Shown here: piece by piece, positions 1 through 9,635 of the stretch
How the letters are laid out: each line of letters begins with the position of its first letter
Numbering within the stretch: the first letter of the stretch is position 1
Origin: a virus
Length of the DNA stretch: 37,904 nucleotides
Reading direction: 5' to 3' (one strand)
Virus record (IMG/VR): IMGVR_UViG_3300031974_002320
Location: 1-37,904 of that record
Notes under the pieces: generated by a model
The model's database searches: none
What the model was told of the DNA's origin: nothing
Seen by the model: the letters and a program-made list of their open reading frames with translations, nothing else
Program-made: the position numbers and the translations under genes

Positions 1-30
1 GCCTCTGTTGTTGTAGCCTCTGTTGTTGTA
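1..30 (-). repeat. 15-bp tandem repeat encoding TTTEA linker
   Basis: Two exact adjacent copies of gcctctgttgttgta at 1-15 and 16-30, with the array possibly continuing beyond the window. In frame on the minus strand it encodes TTTEA units of an extended linker. Confidence 0.85.
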
Positions 31-329
31 GTTGGCTCAGTAAGACTTAGATTAGATATAACACCACTAGCATCAACTTGAAAAACTGCAGGGTACGTTG
101 CGGTATTACTTACATTACTTACAACACCAAAATACCAACTACCATTTCCGTTGAATATATCGTTAGTATCTTGAGTGTTTAAAACAATATCACCATCTAC
201 AAGATCTGTAGTAGCCTGAGCGTCTTCATCATAGTACTTTGTAATACCGACGCCGCCTAGTTGTCCAGCCCATGCAGATGCTGCATCGTTGTAATTGTTA
301 GATAATTGTATACTTACGTAAGTTGCCAT
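1..329 (-). CDS. Virion/fibre-like protein with Thr-rich linker, 3' end outside window
   Basis: Partial gene: it starts at ATG 329 and reads leftward past base 1, so only about the first 109 residues are visible. The protein begins MATYVSIQLSNNYNDAASAW and forms a short beta-rich domain of about 95 residues. It then enters a TTTEATTTEA repeat encoded by an exact 15-bp tandem. The Thr-rich linker resembles those in the BACON-like genes at 33111 and 34551, suggesting the same class of surface-exposed virion protein. A good late-promoter element lies 33 nt upstream, so it begins a new transcription unit after the baseplate operon. No function is recognised; fibre or decoration protein is an inference from linker and position. 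Confidence 0.75.
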   Translation of the reverse strand, partial: MATYVSIQLSNNYNDAASAWAGQLGGVGITKYYDEDAQATTDLVDGDIVLNTQDTNDIFNGNGSWYFGVVSNVSNTATYPAVFQVDASGVISNLSLTEPTTTTEATTTE

Positions 330-361
330 TCAGTTTTAATCTTATTGTAGAGATTTCTCTC

Positions 362-372
362 TATTATATATC
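362..372 (-). promoter_or_regulatory. Putative late promoter (GATATATAATA)
   Basis: Minus-strand GATATATAATA, 33 nt upstream of the ATG at 329 and inside the 68-nt gap after the gene that ends at 398. It is identical to the elements at 15369, 25562 and 33947. It is read as a T4-late-like -10 element; there is no obvious -35. Confidence 0.6.
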
Positions 373-397
373 CGCCTTAACAGCCAGATACACTGTA

Positions 398-3300
398 TTA
401 TCTAAGTAACTGAGCAGCTCTAATCGAATTGAGGTTTTTACCTTTCGCTCCATACTTAGCAAACACTTCTAAATCAAATGAGAATTGTTCGCCGTACTTG
501 TCGAAAATATCTAAACCTATTTTCTTGGTATAAGTCAAGTTGTTAAATGCAAGTCTTGCAAAACCACCAACTCTACCCGTATCAACGGCCTCGTCATTTC
601 CGAAATAGTCAGTCATTCTGTACTGGAATACAATGTCTACTGAAACTGCGTTAGACTCGTTATCTTTTTTGGCTTTAATCTCCTTTGAAGATCTTTTAGT
701 TTCACCGCTTACTTTTAAGCTGTCTATATTAACAGGTGACATAAATAGGAACGCACCACAAGATCTACCACCTAGCATGTACTGGTCGCTAGCGTCGAAA
801 GACATTTTGATTGGTCTTTCATAAGACTCTTGTGTAAATAGGTCGTTACCAGAGTGATATGCAGTCTGTTGTTTAGCTGTAATCTGATTTGAAATTAAGT
901 CATATCCAAAGATGCTGAAAACAGTATTACCTGTTGCTTGAGTTGCGGTCTTAGGCATTGAGAAAATCATACTCTCTTTTAGAGTATTAAAATCAGCGTC
1001 TGTAAAATTACCAGCACCTGCACCAGAACCAGAACCCTGAGTAACTGCAACGTTATCCCAGATGTTTTCTAGTAGTGGGTGGTCTTTATGTACAAATAGA
1101 CCTGTATTGTAACCACTTAAAGTTACCTCTGATGTACTAGTAGTTTCTACTTTACTTGGGTCCCAATCTCCAGTATAATCCGTGAATCCACCTGACCAGA
1201 TAAATCCAGAGCCAGATGCCCATTTTGAACTACCTTCTTTTAGACTTAATTCATACTCGTAGTCTTCAATCTTAGCGTTAGCTACCGGAGTTAGAGGAGA
1301 TACCACGTAGTGTGGATTCTGGTTAGCAATGTCCATATATCTACTGTAGATAAATTGACCTCTTCTCTGCATTGATTGATAAGGAGCGTCGTAAGTATTA
1401 TCATAAGTACCTGAACCAGAGCCAGAACCTATGTTCTGGTATTGAATAGGTACTAGGTCATAATTACCCTCTTCTTGATAGTAACTATCTCTAGCCACTT
1501 TATTGTCAACCGCAGAGCTACCCTGATCGTTAAGTGCTAAACCAAACCCATTATCATGTTCAGATGTACCTGGGTTCACCGACTTGTAAACCGGCTTAGT
1601 TCTATCACCAATCAATCTAGATACTAATTCTAATTTAGTAGCTTTACTATTTTCTAATTGTAGTTTAAATGTCTTAGTTACAATATGTCCTTTTCTAACA
1701 GATAGATCTGCAACCTCATCTACATAGTAACCTGCAAATAATTGAGTTGTAGTGTCTTTAACAACATTAGTTACCGTACCATCTTCAGAGACAATCTTAA
1801 CAAGTAGTTCACCAACCTCTGCTTCAACAGTACCTTTAAGGCCTGCGATCTGAGCTTCTAACTCCGCTATCTTGTCATAGACTGAAATTGGTTTTTGTTC
1901 CGGAGATAAGAATCCAGATGCAATGTTAGTTGCAACGTGTGCATAATAGTTTTCATTTGCTGTAAACGCATCGCCAACGTGAGTGTAAACTCCCTGTGCA
2001 GTTAGCTCTTCAACAATCTCTACTTTTGCTAATTCAGCAGTGTTAACCTCAACTACTGCAGCAACATCAGTTGTATCAATTTCTTCTTCTGGGAATGAAA
2101 CTTGGATTGGCTCTGACCAGTCAGATAGAATCGGGTTTGAAGGGAATCCAGCCTCAGAGACAGATTTAACTCTAATCTCTACTAATTCACCCTGGTTAAT
2201 CGCAATATCTAATTGGTTAAAGTTAATCTCTTGACCATCTTCGATCTTAGTGTCTTGCCATGTAAATTTATTAGCAATATCTCCGTTAGAATCAATAGAC
2301 TTAGCTCTTTCTCTAACGACAGTTTTCTTTTCATTCCAGTTTGAGAAGATTGCCTGCTTTTCTCTACCTTCATCTGTAAATGTAAGTTGAGAAGCTTCAG
2401 CAGCTTTACCAGAAGTAGATAGGTATCTATATTGTACAATAAACTGTACGACATTTTGGTCTAGAGTATCTGCAACTTGCTTAGGTGCAGGTACAGCCCA
2501 GAAACCTCTAATTCTGTATTTAGGTGCAATCTTAGTTGCGTTAGAAGAAGCAGATAGAGATTGAATCTGAGTTACAATCGAGTTGTAAAGTTTAGACTCA
2601 GATACTCTTTCTTCAATTAACGCATTTAATTCGTTTTTATCTTTATCCTTCTGAACTTGTGAACTGTATTTCTTAGTTGCAATTTCAGATCTCTTCTTAG
2701 AAATTGTGTCGTCTAATTTTTTAACAGCTTCTAGTACTGCGGCTTTATCAGCAGATAATTTCTTAATCTTATCAGCAGTATCGTTCTCAGTTAAGTGTTT
2801 ATTGATTTGTACAACCTTAAAGTTATCCGCACTTAAAGTAGGAGCATCAGGAGTCACACCAACTGTCGCAGGTGGAATGTTGTCCTCTTTAATAGACATG
2901 ATAAATTTACCGAAATCAGCTACGTTCGCTTTATAGTAGTCAGATAACAGGATAATTGTACCGTCTTCTTGTAGAATCTCTAGATCGTTTGAGTAGAATC
3001 CAACACCAGGAGACCATTTCTCAGCTAAGAGTTTTGACTCTGGGTCTAATGCCTTTACGAACATTAAGACTCTTTCATCAAATCCAACTGGTACTTCAAT
3101 ATCCAGATTATTATCTTCTGCTTTATAGATTGACAGAACGCCTGCGCCGATCTTAATAGCCTCATAGCCTTCGAGCAATCTAAGCTCAACCTGACGCGTC
3201 GAAGCGTCTAGTTTGTCAATCACATATCTTGTGTTTTTAGAACCACCAGTGACCATCAGTTGGTCTCCTACGCGGAGTAATTCAGTCTCATCTAGATCTT

Positions 3301-4048
3301 TATCGTTATCCGAGTAGGTTAACTTATCTAAAGTATAAAGTTTGATAGCCTGTTTTACAGTTACACCCGCTTCGATAACTTCTCTTTGTGAGTTTGAAAT
3401 AGAAAGTACATCGAATGAGCCTGTGTATTGGGTAGTTCTATATGGCATATCTCTTAGCTCTTCGTCTAGAGTATATGCGATGTTGTTGTTGACAATATCT
3501 CTAATCGCTGTTAGATAATCAATGTTATCTTGGTCTCTATAGTTATCGTTAAAGAAATCTACAGCTACCTGATTAGTACCATCAAATAAAATTCTTTTTA
3601 CTAGGACTCTTTCTGTGTCATTTGGAATTTGACCACTTACATCAATTGTTGTAGCCAACATAGGATTTAAGAAATCCTCTGCAAAGTAGTTAGGCTTTGA
3701 GATAAAAGCAGTTGGTCTAGCCAATGATGAGATGTCGTTCGCCGGAGTCTTTAATGAAGTAGTAACTATATTTTGGAAAGTACCATCTGGTAATTTCACT
3801 TTAGTCGAACCTTTACCTAATCCAGATAGAGCCTTTAGATTATTATCTAGACGCTCTAGTTCTCTCTTCATGTAACCAAATCCAGGAATTGATACTATTT
3901 TAGTACCCTCGTCAGTTAGAATTTCTAACGAGATAGATTTTTCATTTGTGGTTACTGCTTCGTTAATACGTTCGAACGTCTTTAGCGAGTTAGTATTAAT
4001 CTCTAGCAGTTTCTTTAGAGAATTAGATATAGAGTTGTTCGTGTTCAT
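398..4048 (-). CDS. Large virion structural protein with coiled coil and FN3-like domain
   Basis: A 1216-residue protein, the last gene of the wedge operon, starting 1 nt after the stop of the upstream gene (TAATATG junction). Visible parts: an N-terminal helical segment (about 1-80), beta-rich regions (about 140-400), a charged helical region with coiled-coil character (about 425-500, rich in K/E/D), then a fibronectin-III-like segment (about 510-680, containing RIRGFWAVPAP and FIVQYRYLS, ending near DWSEPIQVSFP). The C-terminal half is rich in Tyr, Asn and Gly and has Gly-Ser runs such as GSGSGSGT and GSGSGAGAG. Size, position after gp6- and gp7-like genes and composition suggest a baseplate-periphery or tail-fibre-network protein. 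I do not recognise a specific T4 counterpart, so gp10-like would be a guess from position. Confidence 0.75.
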   Translation of the reverse strand: MNTNNSISNSLKKLLEINTNSLKTFERINEAVTTNEKSISLEILTDEGTKIVSIPGFGYMKRELERLDNNLKALSGLGKGSTKVKLPDGTFQNIVTTSLKTPANDISSLARPTAFISKPNYFAEDFLNPMLATTIDVSGQIPNDTERVLVKRILFDGTNQVAVDFFNDNYRDQDNIDYLTAIRDIVNNNIAYTLDEELRDMPYRTTQYTGSFDVLSISNSQREVIEAGVTVKQAIKLYTLDKLTYSDNDKDLDETELLRVGDQLMVTGGSKNTRYVIDKLDASTRQVELRLLEGYEAIKIGAGVLSIYKAEDNNLDIEVPVGFDERVLMFVKALDPESKLLAEKWSPGVGFYSNDLEILQEDGTIILLSDYYKANVADFGKFIMSIKEDNIPPATVGVTPDAPTLSADNFKVVQINKHLTENDTADKIKKLSADKAAVLEAVKKLDDTISKKRSEIATKKYSSQVQKDKDKNELNALIEERVSESKLYNSIVTQIQSLSASSNATKIAPKYRIRGFWAVPAPKQVADTLDQNVVQFIVQYRYLSTSGKAAEASQLTFTDEGREKQAIFSNWNEKKTVVRERAKSIDSNGDIANKFTWQDTKIEDGQEINFNQLDIAINQGELVEIRVKSVSEAGFPSNPILSDWSEPIQVSFPEEEIDTTDVAAVVEVNTAELAKVEIVEELTAQGVYTHVGDAFTANENYYAHVATNIASGFLSPEQKPISVYDKIAELEAQIAGLKGTVEAEVGELLVKIVSEDGTVTNVVKDTTTQLFAGYYVDEVADLSVRKGHIVTKTFKLQLENSKATKLELVSRLIGDRTKPVYKSVNPGTSEHDNGFGLALNDQGSSAVDNKVARDSYYQEEGNYDLVPIQYQNIGSGSGSGTYDNTYDAPYQSMQRRGQFIYSRYMDIANQNPHYVVSPLTPVANAKIEDYEYELSLKEGSSKWASGSGFIWSGGFTDYTGDWDPSKVETTSTSEVTLSGYNTGLFVHKDHPLLENIWDNVAVTQGSGSGAGAGNFTDADFNTLKESMIFSMPKTATQATGNTVFSIFGYDLISNQITAKQQTAYHSGNDLFTQESYERPIKMSFDASDQYMLGGRSCGAFLFMSPVNIDSLKVSGETKRSSKEIKAKKDNESNAVSVDIVFQYRMTDYFGNDEAVDTGRVGGFARLAFNNLTYTKKIGLDIFDKYGEQFSFDLEVFAKYGAKGKNLNSIRAAQLLR

Positions 4049-4049
4049 A

Positions 4050-5990
4050 TTATCTTAAAATATCTACTTCAAATACATAATTGACTGGATCTGTACAAAC
4101 GATCTCGAAGTAAGGTTTATCTGTGATTAATTGAGATGGTGCGATAGTAGTGATACTTGTAGTGAAACCACCAGACTTGTTGGTCCATACATTAATATCT
4201 TTACCATTTACATCAATTCTATCAATCGCAACTTTAAACACTTGACCCTTTTTCCAACCGTTGGTAGAATCATCAATGTATATATTGAGGTTACTGTTTA
4301 GCACCTCTTGGTTTAATAAGTTGTTTAAGCTTAATCTATTAGTGTATTGGTTTAATTTAGACCAAACACCATATTGGTTTGCCTGTGAATTATCAAAAGG
4401 ATTTGCTGCTGTTAACGCGCCTGTTGTAATCTGAGATGCAATGTCCCATTTGTAAACATCAGATACTACATAACCGTCAACCTCGTTGTTTACTTTAATT
4501 TTACCAGGGATAGATTTATCAACTGTAGTACCTCTACCTGCAAAGATTACATCTGTATTATACTGTAACTCTACTGGAATCGTACCATCAATCAGTTGAT
4601 TAATTTTTGTATGTGCATTGTTGATTAGGCTTAACAGTGCAGCTGAATCTTGTAACTGTAGAGAAGACGCAGTAAAGTCATCTTCTAACTCTTTAATTCT
4701 ACTCTCAAGTGCTGAAGCTTGTGCAGTACCTAAGATGATATTTTCTAAAGAGTCTAATCTTTCTACAATTTTATTATATCTATTATTAGCCTGTAGTAAT
4801 AGATCAGTTGCATTCTCTAACGCGGTAGTGGTGTCCATGAATAAGTCCATTGAGAAAGTAGTAAAGTCATTTACACTTGTCTCGACACCTACGTTATCTA
4901 ATGAAGAGTTAAATTTAAGATTTAACTTTAGCGAGAACGCATTACCATTTAAGCCAGTAACTTCATTTGGCTTAAACTTAATTTGCTCGTGGATTTTAGA
5001 TCCAGGGCCATAGGCATCTGTAATATCATCTAAGATTAAGATACCATATAGGTTTGTTGCTCTATTAGCTGGTACAGAAGAGCTATATAAATCGTAATAA
5101 ACTAAAACGGCGTTGAATCTGAACTGTTGTCCAGTCTTTGCATAATCCAATAATGATTGAACATCTGGATTATTTTGAATTGGCTCATAAGAAGCCGTGT
5201 CCCAGTCAATTTGAACTGAATTTGTCGCATTCGTTTGAATGTCATAGTATGGGCCTGAGTTTAAGGTCCATGCATCTACTACAGGTTCTAAATTGATATT
5301 AGGGTCTGGGTGATTTTGACCCTCTCTACCCTCAACATTCTGTGCATTTACATCAGTCGGGTAAGCCTTAGTTGCAGATGTGTTATAGTCTGTTGGCTTA
5401 AACAACACCAGAGGCGTATAGCCGATCGATGTTGGCACGTTAATATAGACTTCATGGTAAGTATTGCCTTGGTACGCTACGTCGTTCTCAGCGTCAATAC
5501 TGCCCAAATACTTTACTACTTTATCGTAGTTCGCGCCACCTAAGATTGCGTTATCATTCTCAGCGTAAGCACCTGTTGAACTCTCATTAGAATCAGTTGG
5601 TCTAAAATCAATTGCACCTAGAGCTGATAACCACTTAAAGAAAATCTTCTCAGCATCAGATGCCAAGATGATTGGGTCATAGTCATCATCCTTTAGAAGT
5701 ATCTCTTCTAAGTTCAGTGCATAGTTTTGGAATGTTTGTGCGAAATCCACATTCGGCATAGTCGCGTTGTACGCTTGACCAGAAGGTTGCTTTAAGTTTA
5801 ACTCAAAGTCAATTGCGTTTGCACCGTCAACAGACTGCGTGAAATCAGGTAGGTCTAGTAAAGCGAATTTACTAAACTCAAAGTTGATGTCAGCGCTGTT
5901 AAAGGCTCTGGTAATATCTCTCGCTGCTGAAGCGAAAGCGTACATCGTGCCACCTTGCGGCTGTGGTATTCTTACTAATGGAGTTGCCAT
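4050..5990 (-). CDS. Virion structural protein, baseplate/fibre region, with central coiled coil
   Basis: A 646-residue protein starting MATPLVRIPQPQGGTMYAFA. There are no enzymatic motifs. The first 370 residues look beta-rich and acidic. Residues about 385-460 form heptad-like helix (NRYNKIVERLDSLENIILG and RIKELEDDF), a likely trimerisation or connector coiled coil. The C-terminal 180 residues are again beta-rich. It ends ...EVDILR, with stop TAA followed directly by T and the ATG of the next gene. It lies between a fibre-like small protein and the 1216-residue protein, so a baseplate-attached fibre or wedge-periphery role is inferred. The leader upstream of the ATG is A-rich without a Shine-Dalgarno sequence. 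Confidence 0.75.
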   Translation of the reverse strand: MATPLVRIPQPQGGTMYAFASAARDITRAFNSADINFEFSKFALLDLPDFTQSVDGANAIDFELNLKQPSGQAYNATMPNVDFAQTFQNYALNLEEILLKDDDYDPIILASDAEKIFFKWLSALGAIDFRPTDSNESSTGAYAENDNAILGGANYDKVVKYLGSIDAENDVAYQGNTYHEVYINVPTSIGYTPLVLFKPTDYNTSATKAYPTDVNAQNVEGREGQNHPDPNINLEPVVDAWTLNSGPYYDIQTNATNSVQIDWDTASYEPIQNNPDVQSLLDYAKTGQQFRFNAVLVYYDLYSSSVPANRATNLYGILILDDITDAYGPGSKIHEQIKFKPNEVTGLNGNAFSLKLNLKFNSSLDNVGVETSVNDFTTFSMDLFMDTTTALENATDLLLQANNRYNKIVERLDSLENIILGTAQASALESRIKELEDDFTASSLQLQDSAALLSLINNAHTKINQLIDGTIPVELQYNTDVIFAGRGTTVDKSIPGKIKVNNEVDGYVVSDVYKWDIASQITTGALTAANPFDNSQANQYGVWSKLNQYTNRLSLNNLLNQEVLNSNLNIYIDDSTNGWKKGQVFKVAIDRIDVNGKDINVWTNKSGGFTTSITTIAPSQLITDKPYFEIVCTDPVNYVFEVDILR

Positions 5991-6015
5991 CTACAGTTTC
6001 GGTTTAATTTTTAAT

Positions 6016-6582
6016 TTAAGTGATTGATGCTAAATTAGATCCGATAACGTACCATTTAGTATCAAAACATCTTAATGTTACAGTCGAGTTAAGACCACTT
6101 AGTTCAATCGCTGTTGCGCCTAGTGATGCTACAGACGTGTTAGCCTGTACAGTTACAGCACTTGCTGCTACATTGATTAGAGTAACTTCTTGTCCATCAT
6201 CTCCTGCCGGAAGTGTAAATGTACCATCGATAAAGTATGTACCCTTATCTAGTGCACTTGGTGATAATTCAGTAGTTGCTGTTGCAGCAGAGCCTACAAC
6301 ACCTGATTTAACGATCTTGCCGCCAAAGTTAACAGATGAAGTAAATGTTGCAGCAGTACCAACTGAAGCACCGTTCGAGCTCACAGATAATAGAGTGACA
6401 CCATCAACTACGTTTAACTGCTGAGATGTTGCATTTGATAAACCACTTAATACACCAGTAGTAGGGTTTAAAAGAGCAACTACAGAAGCTAACTCGTCGT
6501 TCAAAAGTTCGAAGTTACTGTTAATAACTGGTCTTGAAGATGAAACCGAGTCTGTACCTAAAATTTCAGTAATGTTTGCCAT
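6016..6582 (-). CDS. Short fibre-like structural protein
   Basis: A 188-residue protein rich in Ala, Ser, Thr and Val. It opens with MANITEILGTDSVSSSRPVI followed by NSNFELLNDEL. This SSSRPVIN-N-F pattern is common at the N terminus of phage fibre and fibritin-like proteins that begin with a short helical bundle. The rest is low-complexity beta-type sequence (SVSSNGASVGTAATFTSSV) and a C-terminal small beta domain ending FDTKWYVIGSN, typical of trimeric shaft or tip domains. It starts 7 nt after the upstream 924-residue gene. T4 gp12, gp11 or gp9 could be positional counterparts, but the sequence does not decide between them. Confidence 0.65.
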   Translation of the reverse strand: MANITEILGTDSVSSSRPVINSNFELLNDELASVVALLNPTTGVLSGLSNATSQQLNVVDGVTLLSVSSNGASVGTAATFTSSVNFGGKIVKSGVVGSAATATTELSPSALDKGTYFIDGTFTLPAGDDGQEVTLINVAASAVTVQANTSVASLGATAIELSGLNSTVTLRCFDTKWYVIGSNLASIT

Positions 6583-6589
6583 TTTTCGT

Positions 6590-9364
6590 TTATTTTACTT
6601 TTAACATGTTGCGTTGTACAACGTTCTTATTTCCATACGTGTCTTCCGCTTCCAGTTGAATCGAGTAATCACCCGGTTCTTGGAAAATGTACGTAAGCCA
6701 CATATTATTATAGTATATATCATTGATATTTGGGTTACTTATATTAGTAATAGTCCATTTTGGCTTTCTTGCGCCAGGGAACTTAGAAATATCTGTAGAT
6801 ATAGTGACATGGGTAGATCTTTCAACTTCTGCCCAGTTTTTAAATACTTTTAAATTATCCCAACTTGGATTGTATGCAACCGAGTGAACCTCGCCACTGA
6901 CTGCAGAAACAGAGTTAGGATCTGCCTTGATAATCTCAACACTTTCAAAGTCATAGGTTCTAGAATACTCTTGTCCAGAACATAGAATAAAGTATAATTT
7001 ATCTAGGCTATCAATATCACTATCCGCATCTTCATCGTGGAAGATTGGGTTATAGTTAAATTTAGCAATGATAGGATCTTGGCTAGCTTCTAGCTCAGCG
7101 ACAATAGCTTCCCAATCAGATATATCGGATGCACTAGAAGGTGTTGGCGATGTAATCACATGTTGACCAATAGTTTCAACGTTAGTCGTTGGGTCTTTGT
7201 GTACAATCTTTAATGTATCACCCTGCTCAATCCAATCAATCTTAAATGATGCAGTTAGATCTGGACCGACCCTCATATTATCCCACCAGTTATGTACTGT
7301 ATCTTTCCATCTAAATGAACATTCATCCCATTGATAAGGTCCGGTAGTTTCCGAGTAACCTGTATCTGAGAATGGATCGATGAATCTTCTTACCATTGAG
7401 AATCTTACACCTTGGTCCTCTTCTCTATGCAGATAGTTAGCACGATCTAGGGTTTGATAGAAGGTTGCAATGTTATCAGCGATTTTATCTGGGTTATCTT
7501 GTGCAAAATTCCAGTAACCACCTGATTTATCCCAACCTAAAGTCTTTGAATCCCAAGTAGCAACTCGGTCTTTATCGTCAGACTCTAACCACTTGTAGAT
7601 ACCATATAGTTCTAACTCTTTTAGTTTTACATCAAACATATCTGACTTCTTATAGTAAGACATGTGGCCAAACAGATCGTAGAATCTTAGCTCAACTGTA
7701 TATCCACCAACATAGGGTAGATTAAGTGGTAATCTCTTATAGTCATCGATCGGGCCTCTATATTCTTTATGCCATCCATTAGGTCCATCAATAATCCACT
7801 CAACCTCGTAGACCCATCTCTTCCACCAGTTTTCCCAAGTCACTTTAAGTTGTGCATTCGCATCAACAGCGTCGTCCCAGACAAACTGAGCCTCGTCCCA
7901 TACATCATCCCAAGACTCCATTGAGTCTAAGATAACCGGACAGCCAATTGGAATTGTAGTCTTTTCAAAATTTGAGTTCCATGAATCCATCTCTCTATCA
8001 TGATATGTCTCATAGAAAGTTTCGTACACAGATTTTAATTCTGTTCTTTGAGCCTCTGTTAAGTCAGCCTCTTCGCCAATACCTAGGTTTAAGAAAGTTG
8101 TGTAGTTATTGGTTGAATCATCTTGATCTAGGCTTGGCTTCAATACCATTGATGTATCTTCAATAAACAGATCTCTATCGTTAGGGAATACATCAAACTT
8201 TACTCTGTGTCCTTCAGTGAAGAATGAGATTGGGTTTTGAATCTTCCAGATGTTCAAGTTCTTCTGAGCAAAATAGTCGCCTTCCCCTGTGATGTCTACG
8301 ATTTTAGCTTCGAGGGGTAAAAAATCACGTTGCAGTCTATTCTTAAGACCATATAATTTGATTAGGACTTCTTCTGGTGTGTAGTCAAACACTTCGTCTA
8401 CATTAGCGAAATCCCACTGGTCATAAGTACCATTCGGCTCATTTAATCTATAGACTAAAGAGAATCTACTAGTTTTCTTTTGAGTTGAAGAAGGCATCTT
8501 AAATTTCAGACGCTTTCTAGTCATCTCACCTCTAACCGATGAGTTAGGTACTGGGATAGCATGTAGTTTACCGAAAGTCTTTGAGTCTTTATCTACATTA
8601 ATCCAATACTCTTTAAGTGTAATCTTATCATAGCCAAAGAAGTCAATCGCATTTAGGATTGCCTTATATGTACCAATAAACGGTTTGATGTTATTTAACT
8701 CTAACAGTAACTCTCTTCTCTTTCTGTTTAGGAGTTGATAGTCAGGGTGCATCTCCGAGATGTCATGCGACTTGAATATCATAAAGTCTTCTTCCTCTAA
8801 AGAGGCACCTAAGTTACCTAGTAAGACTTTTAGTCTCTCGTCCTCTGCTTCTACCTCTGTGTAGAATTGAATCTGAGCGACAAGCTCGCCGGCTGCTTTA
8901 ACCTGTAAAGTTCTCTTATGAATACCTTCATACTCAGATGAAACTGCAATGTTTACCTGTACTGCAATGTTCTCATGCTGGTTAATTGCTTTTAACCAGT
9001 TAGCATCTTGTGAATCTATTGTAGAAAACGGGGCTAATTCGATAGACTGTGTAGTCAACTCTTTAACATAGGCTTTACCGCCGTCCATTCTCATACCATA
9101 CATGATTACATCTTTAGACTCATCAGCTTCAATTGGTTGCCAGCTAAAGTCTAATGTGGTAATCACGCCATCTGGTGAGATAGGCTTGTTGATAACAGTA
9201 TCACCTGATAGAGTACACTCCTCTAAGATAAACAGGTTCACTGTCTCATAGAGATGAGTAGATACCTCAGGCATATAAACTTTACCAGTCCAAACGCCAT
9301 CTTCGTCTTGGACCAGCTGTAGCTCTGTATCAACACCGTTAAAGAATCTTAAATTATTCCACAT
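6590..9364 (-). CDS. Large baseplate wedge protein, gp7-like by position
   Basis: A 924-residue protein downstream of the gp6 homologue and one small gene, comparable in size and order to T4 gp7 (about 1030 residues). It is unusually rich in Trp, Asp and Tyr. Visible features: an N-terminal beta domain (about 1-190), an acidic/basic helical segment around residues 195-260, Trp-rich repeats with Ig/PKD-like signatures near 530-600 (the YVGGYTVELRFYDLFGHMS stretch), and a second Ig/PKD-like C-terminal domain ending near residue 920 (EPGDYSIQLEAEDTYGNKN). These domains are known in phage baseplate and fibre-attachment proteins. The gp7 label rests on synteny, not on sequence similarity I can verify. 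Stop and next start are 7 nt apart. Confidence 0.65.
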   Translation of the reverse strand: MWNNLRFFNGVDTELQLVQDEDGVWTGKVYMPEVSTHLYETVNLFILEECTLSGDTVINKPISPDGVITTLDFSWQPIEADESKDVIMYGMRMDGGKAYVKELTTQSIELAPFSTIDSQDANWLKAINQHENIAVQVNIAVSSEYEGIHKRTLQVKAAGELVAQIQFYTEVEAEDERLKVLLGNLGASLEEEDFMIFKSHDISEMHPDYQLLNRKRRELLLELNNIKPFIGTYKAILNAIDFFGYDKITLKEYWINVDKDSKTFGKLHAIPVPNSSVRGEMTRKRLKFKMPSSTQKKTSRFSLVYRLNEPNGTYDQWDFANVDEVFDYTPEEVLIKLYGLKNRLQRDFLPLEAKIVDITGEGDYFAQKNLNIWKIQNPISFFTEGHRVKFDVFPNDRDLFIEDTSMVLKPSLDQDDSTNNYTTFLNLGIGEEADLTEAQRTELKSVYETFYETYHDREMDSWNSNFEKTTIPIGCPVILDSMESWDDVWDEAQFVWDDAVDANAQLKVTWENWWKRWVYEVEWIIDGPNGWHKEYRGPIDDYKRLPLNLPYVGGYTVELRFYDLFGHMSYYKKSDMFDVKLKELELYGIYKWLESDDKDRVATWDSKTLGWDKSGGYWNFAQDNPDKIADNIATFYQTLDRANYLHREEDQGVRFSMVRRFIDPFSDTGYSETTGPYQWDECSFRWKDTVHNWWDNMRVGPDLTASFKIDWIEQGDTLKIVHKDPTTNVETIGQHVITSPTPSSASDISDWEAIVAELEASQDPIIAKFNYNPIFHDEDADSDIDSLDKLYFILCSGQEYSRTYDFESVEIIKADPNSVSAVSGEVHSVAYNPSWDNLKVFKNWAEVERSTHVTISTDISKFPGARKPKWTITNISNPNINDIYYNNMWLTYIFQEPGDYSIQLEAEDTYGNKNVVQRNMLKVK

Positions 9365-9365
9365 A

Positions 9366-9635
9366 TTATCTTACTCTATCGTCGTCTTTTTCTATCGTAA
9401 AGTTCTTGTAATTCTTTAAGTATCTAACCTGATCTAAAAGATGTACAATATAATCATTTACAAACAATAAGAATTCTCTCATTGTCTGGTTTCTTTGAAT
9501 AAATGGTGAAAGCTGATTTTTCAATAGACCATTCTGCTTATAGTCATATTTGACATTTAAGTTCTGGTCTTTTCTGTGCTTGGCTACTTTATACAGCCTT
9601 TTACGCTTGTAAACTAATAGATCTTTAAATAACAT
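9366..9635 (-). CDS. Small basic hypothetical protein between gp6 and gp7-like genes
   Basis: An 89-residue, Lys/Arg/Tyr-rich protein (MLFKDLLVYKRKRLYKVAKH) with no recognisable domain. Its ATG overlaps the stop of the upstream gp6 gene by one base (TAATG), so translation is probably coupled. A TAA-T-ATG junction leads into the 924-residue gene. The tight coupling between two baseplate wedge genes argues for a small wedge subunit or assembly factor, which is inference only. It ends in Arg followed by TAA, as do several neighbours. Confidence 0.7.
   Translation of the reverse strand: MLFKDLLVYKRKRLYKVAKHRKDQNLNVKYDYKQNGLLKNQLSPFIQRNQTMREFLLFVNDYIVHLLDQVRYLKNYKNFTIEKDDDRVR

Noticed and set aside
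330-397. Weak inverted repeat AGAGATTTCTCT as terminator or operator
   Set aside because: Only 5 bp of stem with a 2-nt loop and no T run.
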